The notes under the pieces: model-generated
What the model was told of the DNA's origin: nothing
The model's database searches: none
What the model saw: the letters and a program-made list of their open reading frames with translations, nothing else
Position numbers and translations under genes: made by a program
Assembly: GCA_003550305.1 (NCBI GenBank)
Contig: QKYT01000111.1
Span: 42,042-106,041, forward strand
DNA: 64,000 nucleotides
Reading direction: 5' to 3'
Origin: Glomus cerebriforme
Lineage: Eukaryota > Glomeromycota > Glomeromycetes > Glomerales > Glomeraceae
Shown here: positions 11,486 through 22,592 of the stretch, piece by piece
How the letters are laid out: every line of letters begins with the position of its first letter
Position numbering within the stretch: the stretch's first letter is position 1

Positions 11486-12163
11486 ATGGTATGTATTCGT
11501 GGGAATTATATATAAGATTCAATAGATAAAGGATTTATTAAATGATCAAAAAATTTTGAATCATTGTGGTTTTAAAAGAATAGTGCTTGATTCGTAAAGT
11601 CAATATAATTTTGATTTGATGGTTTCGATAATTTCTAACAATAATTTATGATTAATTGTCTAATAGGCCAAGAAAGAGGCAGCTAAAAGTTCTGGTGGAG
11701 GTAAAAACAAGAAAAAGGTATGAAAATAATTGGCATGATTTCATTACAAATCTTTAATAATAATAATTTTTTTTATTTTTATTTTTATATTTTTAGAAAT
11801 GGTCTAAAGGAAAAGTCAAGGACAAAGCGAATAATGCCGTAGTTCTTGACAAAGCCACCTATGACAAATTATTCAAAGAAGTTCCAACTTATAAATTGAT
11901 CACTCCTTCTGTATTGGTTGATCGACTTCGTGTTAATGGTTCTTTGGCCAGAGTTGCTATACGTGAATTAGAAGAAAAAGGTTTAATTCGCAAGATATCT
12001 ACTCATGGTTCACAACTCATTTACAGTATGTTTTATTATATTTGTTTAAAATGCATTTTTTTTTTTTTTTTTGCTTAATTTTTTAGTTACTAACCTTTTT
12101 TTTTTTTTTATAAAAAAAATTACAGCTCGTGCTACAGCTGTCATTGACAAGCCCGAGACATAA
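11486..12163 (+). CDS. RPS25: 40S ribosomal protein eS25
   Basis: Four exons (11486-11488, 11667-11717, 11797-12025, 12126-12163) give 106 aa. The first exon holds only the ATG, and an intron (GTATGT...TAATAG) follows it directly. The protein has a Lys-rich N-terminus. The conserved eS25 winged-helix core follows ([50 protein letters not shown]). Length matches the family. Component of the small ribosomal subunit, cytoplasmic. A CACGTG site lies 93 bp upstream. Confidence 0.95.
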
Positions 12164-12419
12164 AAAAAAAATAATAATTTTATTTATAAAATTATTTTAA
12201 TGGAAATTAATTTTTTTATATTCATTTTTGTTGTTTTCTTTTATCTTTTAATTATTTCTTTTTGAGAAATAATGAAATTAATTTCATTTAAGAATATTAA
12301 ATAAACAAAATTTTTATTGCAAAAGTTTTAATCAGTAAAAGAATTTATTATCAAGTGATATTGATTTTAATTATTCTTTAACATTAGTAAATTAAATTTT
12401 CATAATAATGTGATATAAA

Positions 12420-15400
12420 TTATATATTTGATTTTTGTCCTCGTCTTTTAATATTTCTTCTTATTTTTTGAGCTGCATTTCCAACACCTTCTCCTGCTTC
12501 AATACTCATGTAGGGGGCTCTTTTCCATTGAACACCACATACGCCTAGTGAACTATTTTTGGTATGATCTAGCATAAGCCATACTGGAAGTTCTAAAGTT
12601 CCTTTGACTATAGCATTGGTCTTAAAAAGAGCTGATGAAGGTAGTGGCGTGAGGATGTGAAATGTATGAGATGTTGGGTCAATAGATCTTATAATTGCTA
12701 AACCCAAGCAAGTATATTCAGTTGGTGAAGGCGGAGAAAAATCAGGACAAGGGAAGTAATTCGGAATCTGCTTATATCAATAAAAAGATATGTTAATTGT
12801 GAAGCATAAAATAACTGATAGATCAAGAAATTTAACATTACTATTTGTGATCCTTGTTCTCTTGATTCCTTCATTTCTTTGTCAACTTGTTCGCTTGTAT
12901 ACGAATTATCGATATCACCAATTAATCCCACAATCGAACCATTTAACGCGTATAAGAGTTGACTTAAGGGCACTTCTCCAGATAACATAAAAATACCTTT
13001 AGTCAACCCTTTTCTCCAATCTAAACACCAAGGCACCTGACGAATCAGTGGTTGATCAAAAGCCCACCATTTCACATTTTCTTGTTTTACTGCCGTTGCA
13101 CTTGTTGAATAGAAATATGAAAATAATGTTAATAGTCTACGATCAGACGCTGAATACTTATTTGAAGGTCCGGAGGTATTTATTGTCTCGACAAAAGAGA
13201 CTTTGGGTGGTTCTTGGTTAGTAGGAGAAATGATATACTCGGGGAGTGGTGGAAGATTTTGATTGATGATTGTTGTAGAATAAAACTGAAAAATATGTGT
13301 TGGTTTGGCAAAATCAATAATATCAAGATATAAATCATAACCCATTCCTACGCGAATAGATTTAATTTTTAGAAATAATTACAAAACATATACATTATTT
13401 AAATAAAATTTTTGTGGGATTCACCTTTGCTCCATCCATGGGTATTAATAATTAAAGGAACACGTATTTGTTCATCTCCGTACATTCCATATTCCGGCCC
13501 ACAAGCAATATCACGACGATATACTGTAATTAATTCCCGTAAACAATCCAAATAATAGTCGGGATCATCCCGTGGAGAATTATGACCAATGAAATATGAT
13601 CTATAAGGTTGTTGTAAATGCGTAAATGGAGGACCTATAAAATGCAAGTGTCAATTCAAATATATGAAATACAAATAAGTAACTAAGAAATTTTATTACT
13701 ATTTATAATTACCAAGAATAGGAGAACTCAATATATTAAGCGAAACTAATCCGCAAGGGGTGAATTCAGATTGTCCGACGTCGCTTTCAATATAGGCGAC
13801 CTTTGGGCATCTTAAAAAATAAGAGATATTAGATTATTAAAAGTTGCTATTTTTACTTCTTTATAGTAAAGTAAATGGACATACATATTGAGCAAGTTGT
13901 TAACCAAATATCTAGAAAATGTTGATTTCCCCATATTTTTATGACCACTAATTATGGAAATTGGCGGCAAATCTAAATTAAAAATAATTGAATAAGATAT
14001 ATATAATAAATTAAATTAAAAAAATATATATGTAATTACATAAAAAGAAAATTCTCAACTTACTAAAGTCCAAAGTATCGGCTACAAGCTGATTTGTTGA
14101 ATTTTCCCAGGAATGGGGAATTTTGAGCGCAGTTATTCCGGGAGCAGCTTCAAAAATCTGTCAATATATAAATTGATTCAAAAAATCTGAAATTGTTTTG
14201 TGCTAAATGAAAATCAAACTTTTACTTACAGGATAAAATCCTTTAATATTAAAAAAGTCACATCTCGATTGCTTAATTTCGTAATCTTTTTTATCATAAT
14301 TTGCGAGGTTACCAGAAAAGATATTATTGAAACATGATGTAACACGTTCTATTCCCTGAATACCACACCATGAAATATCTCGCAAAGCAAGAATGGTATC
14401 ATATCCTTCTCTAACTAAGTTTATAGTTGGTAAAAGTTTGTTGATTATCGATTTTGTCGTTGAACAAGCTATTATTCCAGAATGTGAAATTTTGCATATC
14501 GTCTCCTGCTTTTCTGCTGATTCTATTACCAACAGGGAATGCGTTTTTGGAGAAAAAACTGGATAGAATTTTAGGCTAGAATCTAAATCGACTTGTATAC
14601 AATTTTCTGATGAACTCTCAGAGGAAACACCACGCAATCTGTAACCCATAATAACGGAATCACCAAAAATAGATGCAACAAGAACACCTCCTTGAAAACT
14701 TATTGACTACAAGTTATATAAATTATTAGTAAGGGATATAAAAACAAACTAGTTTTCTCTAATCTATTTCATTTTACCTCGCCATGTTTCATGGCAATCA
14801 AACATAAATCAAACTTATCATCTTTTCTCCCATAACAAACAACATTCGAAGATGAAGGATTAAAGCGAGAAACAACGAAAGAATCGAGGGTCTCGCTTTT
14901 TTCGCTCTTTTTACGTGTTTGAGATTCATAAGCATTTTCATTTAGCTCCTCCTGAAATTCAAGTTTTCCTTCATTATCAGTAATCCTTCCAATTCCTTCA
15001 CTGTCATCCTCGACATCAAAGTCTGAGAATGCCGCAACATCCATTTTTCCACGCATTGATAATGCACTAACAGGAGAATTTTCTCTGGATGATAATTCTC
15101 GATTTTCTGACGTAGGTATCACCCTAACAAGCAAAGCAGGGATGCAACATTTAAAGATCTGAGTTGAAAGAACAATGGTTACAAATGGATATAATCCGAA
15201 GACGAGTTACCCCTTTTCATTATCGCTTGTTGATATATCGACTGTTTTTTGATCATTCGCATTAAAATCTTCAAGATTTTCGTTTTTCTTTTTATTTTTT
15301 AGGATTATTTTATTTTGAACAATTAGGAATTTTTATAATATGATTTTTTTAATTTTATATAATAAATTTAACTTATCTCACACCTTACAAAAAAATAAAA

Positions 15401-15497
15401 TAAATAAAATCGTAATTTAACTATATATTTAAAATAGCACACCTACAGAATCGACCGTAGAAGCCGTAGTCTTTTGTTTCTTTCTTCTACGACCCAT
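12420..15497 (-). CDS. GRC3: Polynucleotide 5'-hydroxyl kinase Grc3/NOL9
   Basis: Exons on the minus strand: 15497-15447, 15287-15211, 15123-14778, 14706-14230, 14157-14064, 13972-13885, 13810-13713, 13634-13425, 13347-12842, 12767-12420, about 764 aa. The Walker A motif is GHKNMGKST, split from its flank by introns. It is followed by VAYIESDVGQSEFTPCG, which is typical of the Clp1/Grc3 kinase core. Grc3 phosphorylates the 5'-OH left after ITS2 cleavage during pre-rRNA processing in the nucleolus. The N-terminus is acidic and Ser-rich. The first two exons are tentative: the acceptor before 15287 lacks a good pyrimidine tract. From 15123 onward the model is firm. It is divergent from TMA46, 157 bp apart. 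Confidence 0.85.
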
Positions 15498-15654
15498 AAT
15501 CTAACCTCAAAAACAAATGCCTTTATAAGAGCTATTAAACGTTTTTTTAATAGCCAAGCCACAGGTGACGTAATTGATCGACGGTTATTATTAAACTCGA
15601 AGTTATCGAGTACTTCTTGACGAAAATATCTCAATCACTAATCACTGCGACAAA
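15498..15654. promoter_or_regulatory. Short bidirectional promoter GRC3/TMA46
   Basis: Only 157 bp separate the two start codons. TGACGTAA at 15566-15573 looks like a CRE/ATF (bZIP) site. Co-regulation of a rRNA-processing kinase and a ribosome-associated protein is plausible but inferred. Confidence 0.45.
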
Positions 15655-17220
15655 ATGCCTCCAAAGAAAAACCAGCCATCTGATAAGTCGAAGCAAAAGG
15701 AGAAGCAAAAGATAATTGAGGATAAGACTTTTGGCTTAAAGAATAAGAAAAAGTCTGCAAAAGTCCAGCAACAGATCAAACAAATTCAAAGTCAAGTGAT
15801 GTCCGCTGGAAATAGGAAGACTTTGGTAAAGTTGATAACAAATTTTCTTCCCTTTTACTTTTGAAATTATACATTGGAACTAATTGTTTGGCATTTAATA
15901 GAAAGAAAAAGAAACCGAAAAACAAGCTCTTGCCAATAAAAAACTCGCAGAACAAAAAAAGAAAGAGGAACTTGCAGAGTTATTTAAACCAGTTCAAGTA
16001 CAACAAAAAGTGCCATTTGGAGTCGATCCTAAAACGGTGTTATGTCAATTCTTCAAAACTGGACAATGTCAAAAGGGAGATAAATGTAAATTTTCTCATG
16101 ATTTGAATGTTGAGAGGAAAAGTGCGAAAATCGATTTATATACTGATTCAAGAAATGAAGATGATGATAAAAAAGCAGGTAATGACATAATATAGTTTAA
16201 TTTCTTTTGTAATTTTGTAATTAATGTGTTGAAATAATTTACCGATTGATTAATGTAGATACCATGGATAAATGGGATCAAGAGAAACTTGAACAAGTCG
16301 TCAAATCAAAACAGGGTAATCCTAAAACTACAACAGATATTGTTTGTAAATATTTTTTAGAGGCAATTGAAAATCAAAAGTATGGTTGGTTCTGGGAATG
16401 TCCAAATGGAGGTGAGATGATTCTTAATTTGTTCGTATTAGTTTATTTTTCAAACTCTATAGACGTGCTTTTTTTTTTCATTAAAAAAATTTATTAAAAA
16501 TTTCAACTTATTAAATAAACAAAATTTATTAGGCAAGAAATGTATGTATAGACATGCTCTTCCACCTGGCTTTGTGCTGAAAAGCAAAGCTCAAAAGAAA
16601 GCTGAAGAGGAAGAAGCTGATCAAATAACTATTGAAGATTTCTTAGAAACAGAGGTAAATCTTTCAGTATATTTCCTTTGTAATATATTTGATTTAATTG
16701 ATTATTTTTACTGATAATTTAAATAAATTATTTTAAGCGTCACAAATTAGGCTCAAACCTCACACCAGTTACCCTTGAGACCTTTACTGAATGGAAGAAG
16801 AATCGCAAGGCAAAACTGGAAGCTGAAGAAGAACTTAAAAGATCCACTAAAGAAGCGGCTTTCAAAGCTGGTAAAGCTCAAGGCATGTCTGGTCGTGATC
16901 TCTTCACGTTCAATCCTGATCTTGTTAACCAGTTAGAGGATTATGACGATGGTGATGACATTTTCGATCTATCTGGTTATAAACAAGACGATGATGAACA
17001 AGAGGAGCTAAAAAGTGAACAAGCTTTTCATGAACAATCAGACGAAGATGGTAAAGAAAATATTGCTGAAAATCCTTATGAGGAAGGTAGCAGTAATAGT
17101 ACAAGCAATAATAAAGTAGAAAATACGACGACGACTCTTGTCACTGAAGAAGGTTTAGAAGTTAAAGAAGATTTGTTTGCGGCAGAAGACTTGGAAGACT
17201 TAGATGATGACGATGAATGA
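15655..17220 (+). CDS. TMA46: Translation machinery-associated CCCH zinc-finger protein Tma46/ZC3H15
   Basis: Five exons (15655-15825, 15902-16178, 16259-16411, 16533-16654, 16738-17220) give 401 aa. It starts [19 protein letters not shown]. Two CCCH zinc fingers follow: [19 protein letters not shown], and CKYF...[14 protein letters not shown] (the second is split by an intron). Then comes the conserved region with [21 protein letters not shown], TWxxWKKxR-like [13 protein letters not shown] and [13 protein letters not shown], and an acidic C-terminus. Family members bind the GTPase DRG1/Rbg1 and associate with ribosomes. The length is close to the ~350-430 aa usual for the family. Confidence 0.93.
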
Positions 17221-17962
17221 TTTAGCAGACGTAACGTGTCAAACAAATTTTCTTATATTTTATCGATCAAATTATTATTGATTATGACATACAAAAGCCA
17301 TTTTTTACCATAACGTTCATGATCCTTTATCGAATATTTGTTTTTTCAGTATAAAATATATATAGAACTAATAGGTGGATTCTTTAACTTTTTATTAAAG
17401 TTAAAAAATGTATCTGTAACTATTTAATTGAACTTGTATTTTTTAAATTAATATATCTAAATTTATTTAAAATTTTGCCATGAATAAACGCTTATTATTA
17501 TTATATCATTCTAATTCACTTTATATGAGTGTCGTTTTCAATACTATTTTCTGGATAGTTGCACGAATCTGTGGGAATGTGTATTCAAAACTGTAATTCT
17601 TTCTGATATCATTAAATTTAATGTTTCCAACATTATGAAACTATCAATTTTGTCGCGGAAAATTTTCTGTGTAACTGACGGATATAAACATTTAACGAGA
17701 GTTTTTCTAGCAACCGGCAGGCCGCAGCGATCGGAATTCGAAAAAATGAAAATGGGGGTAAATTAAAAAAACCCTATATTTTTGTTTTTTTTACCCGATT
17801 CCATTGATACTTAGCGGAATATATCAGTATAAACTCCCCTTATTAATACTATAGTTATCGTGAGAGAATAACTAAAAAGCCTAAGAATAGCTACTTCCTT
17901 TGCTTATATTCGCAAATCACACACTTTACTACTCTTTATTTCGTTTTTTAATCTATTTTGGT
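17221..17962. other. Intergenic region upstream of CUL3
   Basis: About 740 bp. It includes the TMA46 3' UTR and the CUL3 promoter/5' UTR. A slightly G+C-richer patch lies at 17695-17760. No RNA gene or repeat is recognised. Confidence 0.5.
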
Positions 17963-20900
17963 ATGAACAGAAACAGCCGTCAACCAAAAGGAAAGATAAG
18001 GCCACCAAAGAAACCGGTAAGTTTAGTTACTTGCTTTATATAGTCCGGTTTGAAAGGTTTATCAGACTGTAGTAAATCCGTTTCTTATATAAGCACATAA
18101 GAATTTCTTTTTTGTTCTTTATTGTTTCTTAAGTGTAGAGGTTATAATAACAAGTGTAGATTTTAAGTGATAGTTGTTAGTTTACTGTCTAAAAAAGCCA
18201 GCCAATAGTATTTGCGGATACCTTATATAAATATTCTTCTGCAGACTTCCTGTCAGACTTTTAAAGTTTTGACTTGGAAGCAAACCTGTCTTTATGTTTA
18301 TATGAATATGTGAACTTCTCTTTTAATTTTTCTTTTTGAATAAAGACTTATTATAAAAACTTATTTATTTAAATATGTCTTCACGTCGTTTTCAGAATTC
18401 CGCTGACGCACAATTTACTGACAATTGGGATCGTTTAGCTCAGGCTATTCGTGAAATTCATAAAAAAAATGCGTCGATCCTTAGTTTTGAAGAACTTTAT
18501 CGAAATGCATATAATATGGTTCTCCATAAAAATGGAGACAAATTATATAACGGTGTAAGAGAAGTCATTACGCAGCACTTGGAAGAAGTTGCTGTTGCAC
18601 AAGTAGTACCGGCATTCCCTCTTTCAGGCGCAAGTAGCTCACAAACCAACCCTAATGGAGCTGGTGGTGCAAATTTCTTGAAAGTTTTAAAATGCGTTTG
18701 GGAGGACCATACTACATGTATGCTTATGATAAGAGATATTTTAATGTATATGGTAAGTTATTAATGATTTCAAGGAGAATTGCAATTAATTATTTTGTGC
18801 AAGGAAAATTTTTTCCTGTTATAGGCAACTTCTAATAATTACACTATAACTAAAGGATCGGGTTTACGCAAAAACAGCAAACGTCCCTCTTGTTTATGAT
18901 CTCGGGTTGGATCTTTTTAGAGACACAATTGTTCGATCACAGAATTATCCAATTCAGAATCATCTTCTTGATGTTCTTTTACAACAAATTAAACTTGAAC
19001 GTGAAAACGAAATTATAGATCGCTCGAACGTAAAAGCATCAATTGACATGTTACTGGAGTTGACTGACGCGTCTACTAAAGATACAGTCTATGCAACTGA
19101 TTTTGAGCATCGGTTCTTAGATACAAGCTCGGAATATTATAGGGTTGAAGGACAAATGCTTGTAGGAGAATGTGATGCTCCAGAATACATGAAAAAGGTT
19201 AGCAAATTTTTTCTTTTCTTTCCTTTTTTTTTTGAAAATAAATAAATAAATAAAAAATAAATATTTTCCGAACTAATAACATATTACATGCTTTTTAGGT
19301 AGATAAGCGACTGAATGAAGAAGAGCAGCGCGTACGTCATTATCTTTCACAAACCACAGAACCAAAAATTCGTAGTATTGTGGAGGAGGAGTTAATCTCG
19401 AAGCATCTTAAGACAGTAATTGAGGTATGCTTTACAATATTATTTTTTAAAAAAATGGAATTAATTAAAATTTTCAAATTACACGAATTATTTTACATCT
19501 AGATGGAAAATTCTGGTTTAATTCCTATGCTAAGGAATGAAAAAATGGATGGTAAGTTTCCGTCACTCAATAAATTTTATTGAATTTTTTTGACTAATAT
19601 TTATTTAACTTAGATCTTGGAAGAATGTACAAATTATTTGGGCGAGTTGGAAAAGGTCATGATGAGATGAAATCTGCTATTAGTGATTATATACGTGAAC
19701 TTGGCAAAGCGATTAATGAAACAGTAACAAGTAATTCAGCTGCCGAAGGTAGTAATGTTGCATCTGGTGATAAGCAAACGGGAGCTTCTGTTGCTATAAG
19801 ATGGGTACAAGAAGTTTTAGACCTTAAAGATAAATTCGATAAAGTTCAGAATTTAGCTTTATCTAATGATAAGGCATTTCAAACATCATTTAATGAGGTT
19901 TGTTAGTAAAAAAAGTTGTGTTATATTTATTATCTCAGACAAACAGACAATGATCTTATATTTTAATTATTTTATTTTTTTTTTAAATAAGGCTTTTGAA
20001 CATTTCATTAATAAGAATCCAAAGTCACCCGAGTTTATATCATTGTTTATTGATGATAATCTTAAAAAAGGATTAAAAGGGGTTAGTTTTATGTAATATT
20101 GATTTTCTTTAAATGTTTAGCAATTACCAATTTCAATAACTTTAGAAAACGGAAGAAGAAGTTGATAATGTATTGGATAAGACCATTACATTGTTCCGCT
20201 TTATTGGAGAAAAGGATGTTTTCGAGCGATATTATAAACAACATTTGGCTAAGCGATTATTACTTGGACGTAGTGTTAGCGATGATGCAGAAAGGGGTAT
20301 GATAGGTAAACTCAAGGTATGTGATTAGGTCTGGACCGTAATGGTAATTTTTCATTTTTGTTTCTAATATTGTCTCGTATATATTTTAGGTTGAGTGCGG
20401 TTATCAATTTACCACCAAACTAGAGGGTATGTTTAATGATATGAGAATATCATCAGATACAATGTCAGATTTTAAGGATTACTTGGATAATAAGTCTGTT
20501 TTAGAAGTACGTTGGTTTCTTTTTTTTTTCCCCTTAAAAAGGGATTTATTATGCTTAAAGTTAAACTGACATATATTAATTATATTTTATGAATAAATTA
20601 ATAGAAACCCAAATTAGAATTAAGTGTCACCGTTCTTACATCAACGTTTTGGCCAATGAACTTATCGGCAAGTCCAAGATGTAATCTCCCGGCAGAATTA
20701 ACAAAGGCTTGTGACTCTTTCCAAAGGTTTTATTTAGATCGACATAGCGGTCGTAGATTAACATGGCAATCGAACATGGTAATGAAATATTAAAAAGGAA
20801 GAACATTTTTTTTTTAAAAATTATTTGCTAATTTATGTTATATATTTAGGGTTCAGCTGACATCCGAGGCACATTCAAAGCACGCAAGCATGAATTAAAC

Positions 20901-21569
20901 GTTTCAACGTATCAAATGGTTATCCTACTTATGTTCAATGATTTACAAGATGGAGAGTCACTAACATATGAGGTATAAATTTTTTATCGCCAATTAATGA
21001 TTTCACTCGCATTACATCTAAAAAAAAAATATTTTTCAGCAAATCAAAGGGGAAAGCGATATTCCAGAAGCTGATCTCAAACGTAACCTTCAGTCATTGG
21101 CGTGTGCCAAATATAAAATTCTTGTTAAAGAACCTAAAGGAAAAGAAATCAATCCTGGGGATATATTTTTTTTCAATTATGAATTTACAGCTCCGCTGCA
21201 GCGTATTAAGATCCCAACTGTAGCCAGTAAAGTAGAAACAGAAGGTGAAAGAAAAGAAACACGAGAGAAAGTAGAAGAGGCTAGAAAACACCAAACAGAA
21301 GCTGCTATTGTAAGAATTATGAAAGATAGGAAGACAATGGATCATAATAATTTGGTTGCAGAGGTTGTAAAACAATTACAATCAAGGTTTGTGCCAAATC
21401 CAGCATTGATAAAGAAGAGAATTGAGGCATTAATTGAACGAGAATATTTAGAGAGAGCTTCTGGAGATAGGTAAAATTTGTGATGCGTATATTTTTTTTT
21501 ATATTATTATAATTATTAATTCAATAATATTTTATCAATTTCAGGCGCGTATATAATTATCTAGCGTAA
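17963..21569 (+). CDS. CUL3: Cullin-3, scaffold of BTB-CUL3 ubiquitin ligases
   Basis: Thirteen exons (17963-18016, 18396-18752, 18856-19197, 19299-19424, 19503-19551, 19614-19897, 19992-20081, 20146-20316, 20390-20506, 20605-20778, 20850-20972, 21040-21470, 21545-21569) give 780 aa. Signature stretches are [57 protein letters not shown], the cullin homology domain, and [11 protein letters not shown] with the lysine that accepts Nedd8/Rub1. The chain ends RRVYNYLA, as cullins do. The protein bridges BTB substrate adaptors and the RING protein Rbx1. An alternative start at 18375 ([13 protein letters not shown]) would avoid exon 1. The spliced start is preferred because exon 1 has a good donor and is in phase, and the downstream sequence has a good acceptor at 18394-18395. 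Confidence 0.93.
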
Positions 21570-22031
21570 ATGATAATAATATAATAAGGACATTTTATCT
21601 AGAGATCTTAGCAACTTATTAAATTTAACGAAGTATGATGTTTGATCAATTTCTATTTTCTATTTTTTTTTTTTGTTTGACAAACTTTTTTATCCTTTTT
21701 CTATCGTCATTTCAAACTTTTATTCCATTAGTTCTCAAGTTCAAATTTATAGCTGCTTATCCTTTTTATTTTTCACAATGTTATTTTCTTTAACAAAAAA
21801 AATACATTTTTTTTGTAATTTGTAAAAAAAAAATTATTTTATTGGACTTGCAGTACTTTGGGTTATATCATAGATTTGATTTGTGATGATGCAATTAATC
21901 TTTTTTTTTTCATAAAATTACTACTGATATTTGCTTGCGTTGAAATTACTTGTTAAAAGATTATTTACTGCAAATTGAGCAAAAGAAAATTCTAGGTTAC
22001 ATGGTCATAAGTAGTAAATAGGAAATTTTTT
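21570..22031. other. Convergent 3' region CUL3/QCR8
   Basis: About 460 bp of AT-rich sequence between two convergent genes. It holds both 3' UTRs; nothing else is seen. Confidence 0.5.
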
Positions 22032-22295
22032 TTAACTATATTTTAGTAATTCTTCTTTGCCAGCTTTAGAATGTAAATATTCGTGTTTCTTGTTGTGATA
22101 AGAGTAAATAAGATAACCAAGGACTACAGGAGGGCCAACATAAGGAGCCTGAGATATTGTACGACGAAAAACATTAAATATCCCATGTTTAATGGCACCA
22201 GCGAATGCACGTTGTTGATATGGAGAAACTGAGTAGGTGATTATTCCCTTTTGTACGGGACCTCCCATGTTTCCCCACCAGCTTTCACCACCCAT
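22032..22295 (-). CDS. QCR8: Cytochrome bc1 complex subunit 8
   Basis: Single coding exon, 87 aa. Family features: WWGNMGGPVQKGIITYSVSPYQQ near the N-terminus, FNVFRR, a single hydrophobic segment (APYVGPPVVLGYLIYSYH), and HSKAGKEEL at the C-terminus. Qcr8 is a small inner-membrane subunit of respiratory complex III that binds near cytochrome b. A 5' UTR intron (22411-22333, GTAAGT...TGTGTAG) is likely. The ATG at 22295 is chosen because it gives the usual MG...WWG start; further upstream the frame would read from the UTR exon. Confidence 0.9.
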   Translation of the reverse strand: MGGESWWGNMGGPVQKGIITYSVSPYQQRAFAGAIKHGIFNVFRRTISQAPYVGPPVVLGYLIYSYHNKKHEYLHSKAGKEELLKYS

Positions 22296-22592
22296 ATTAT
22301 TATTATAATGAGGTTGTTTTGATAGAAGGTATCTACACAAGTAGAATTAAAAGTTGAGAATAAAAAAAATATATATATATAAATGAGTGTGACCGCTGAT
22401 GAAATACTTACGTTAATTGAATAAGAACTTTGTACTTTTGTTTTCTTTTTTTTTTTTTTTTTTCCTTTAAAAAAAATTTGTTATACAGTTATACACATGA
22501 TGATGATTTAACTGACGATCTGCAATGAAATTTATCACCCAATCAAAAAAAAAAAAAAAAAAAAGTTCGATCTACTAACTCACTCAAAAACA
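22296..22592. promoter_or_regulatory. Divergent promoter region QCR8/DRS1 with a CCAAT box
   Basis: 297 bp between the start codons. CCAATCA at 22539-22545 fits the binding consensus of the HAP/NF-Y complex, which drives respiratory genes in fungi and so suits QCR8. Long T and A runs flank it. Confidence 0.4.

Noticed and set aside
15443..15634. Minus-strand frame starting at 15634
   Set aside because: It overlaps the GRC3 first exon in another frame and runs into the shared promoter.
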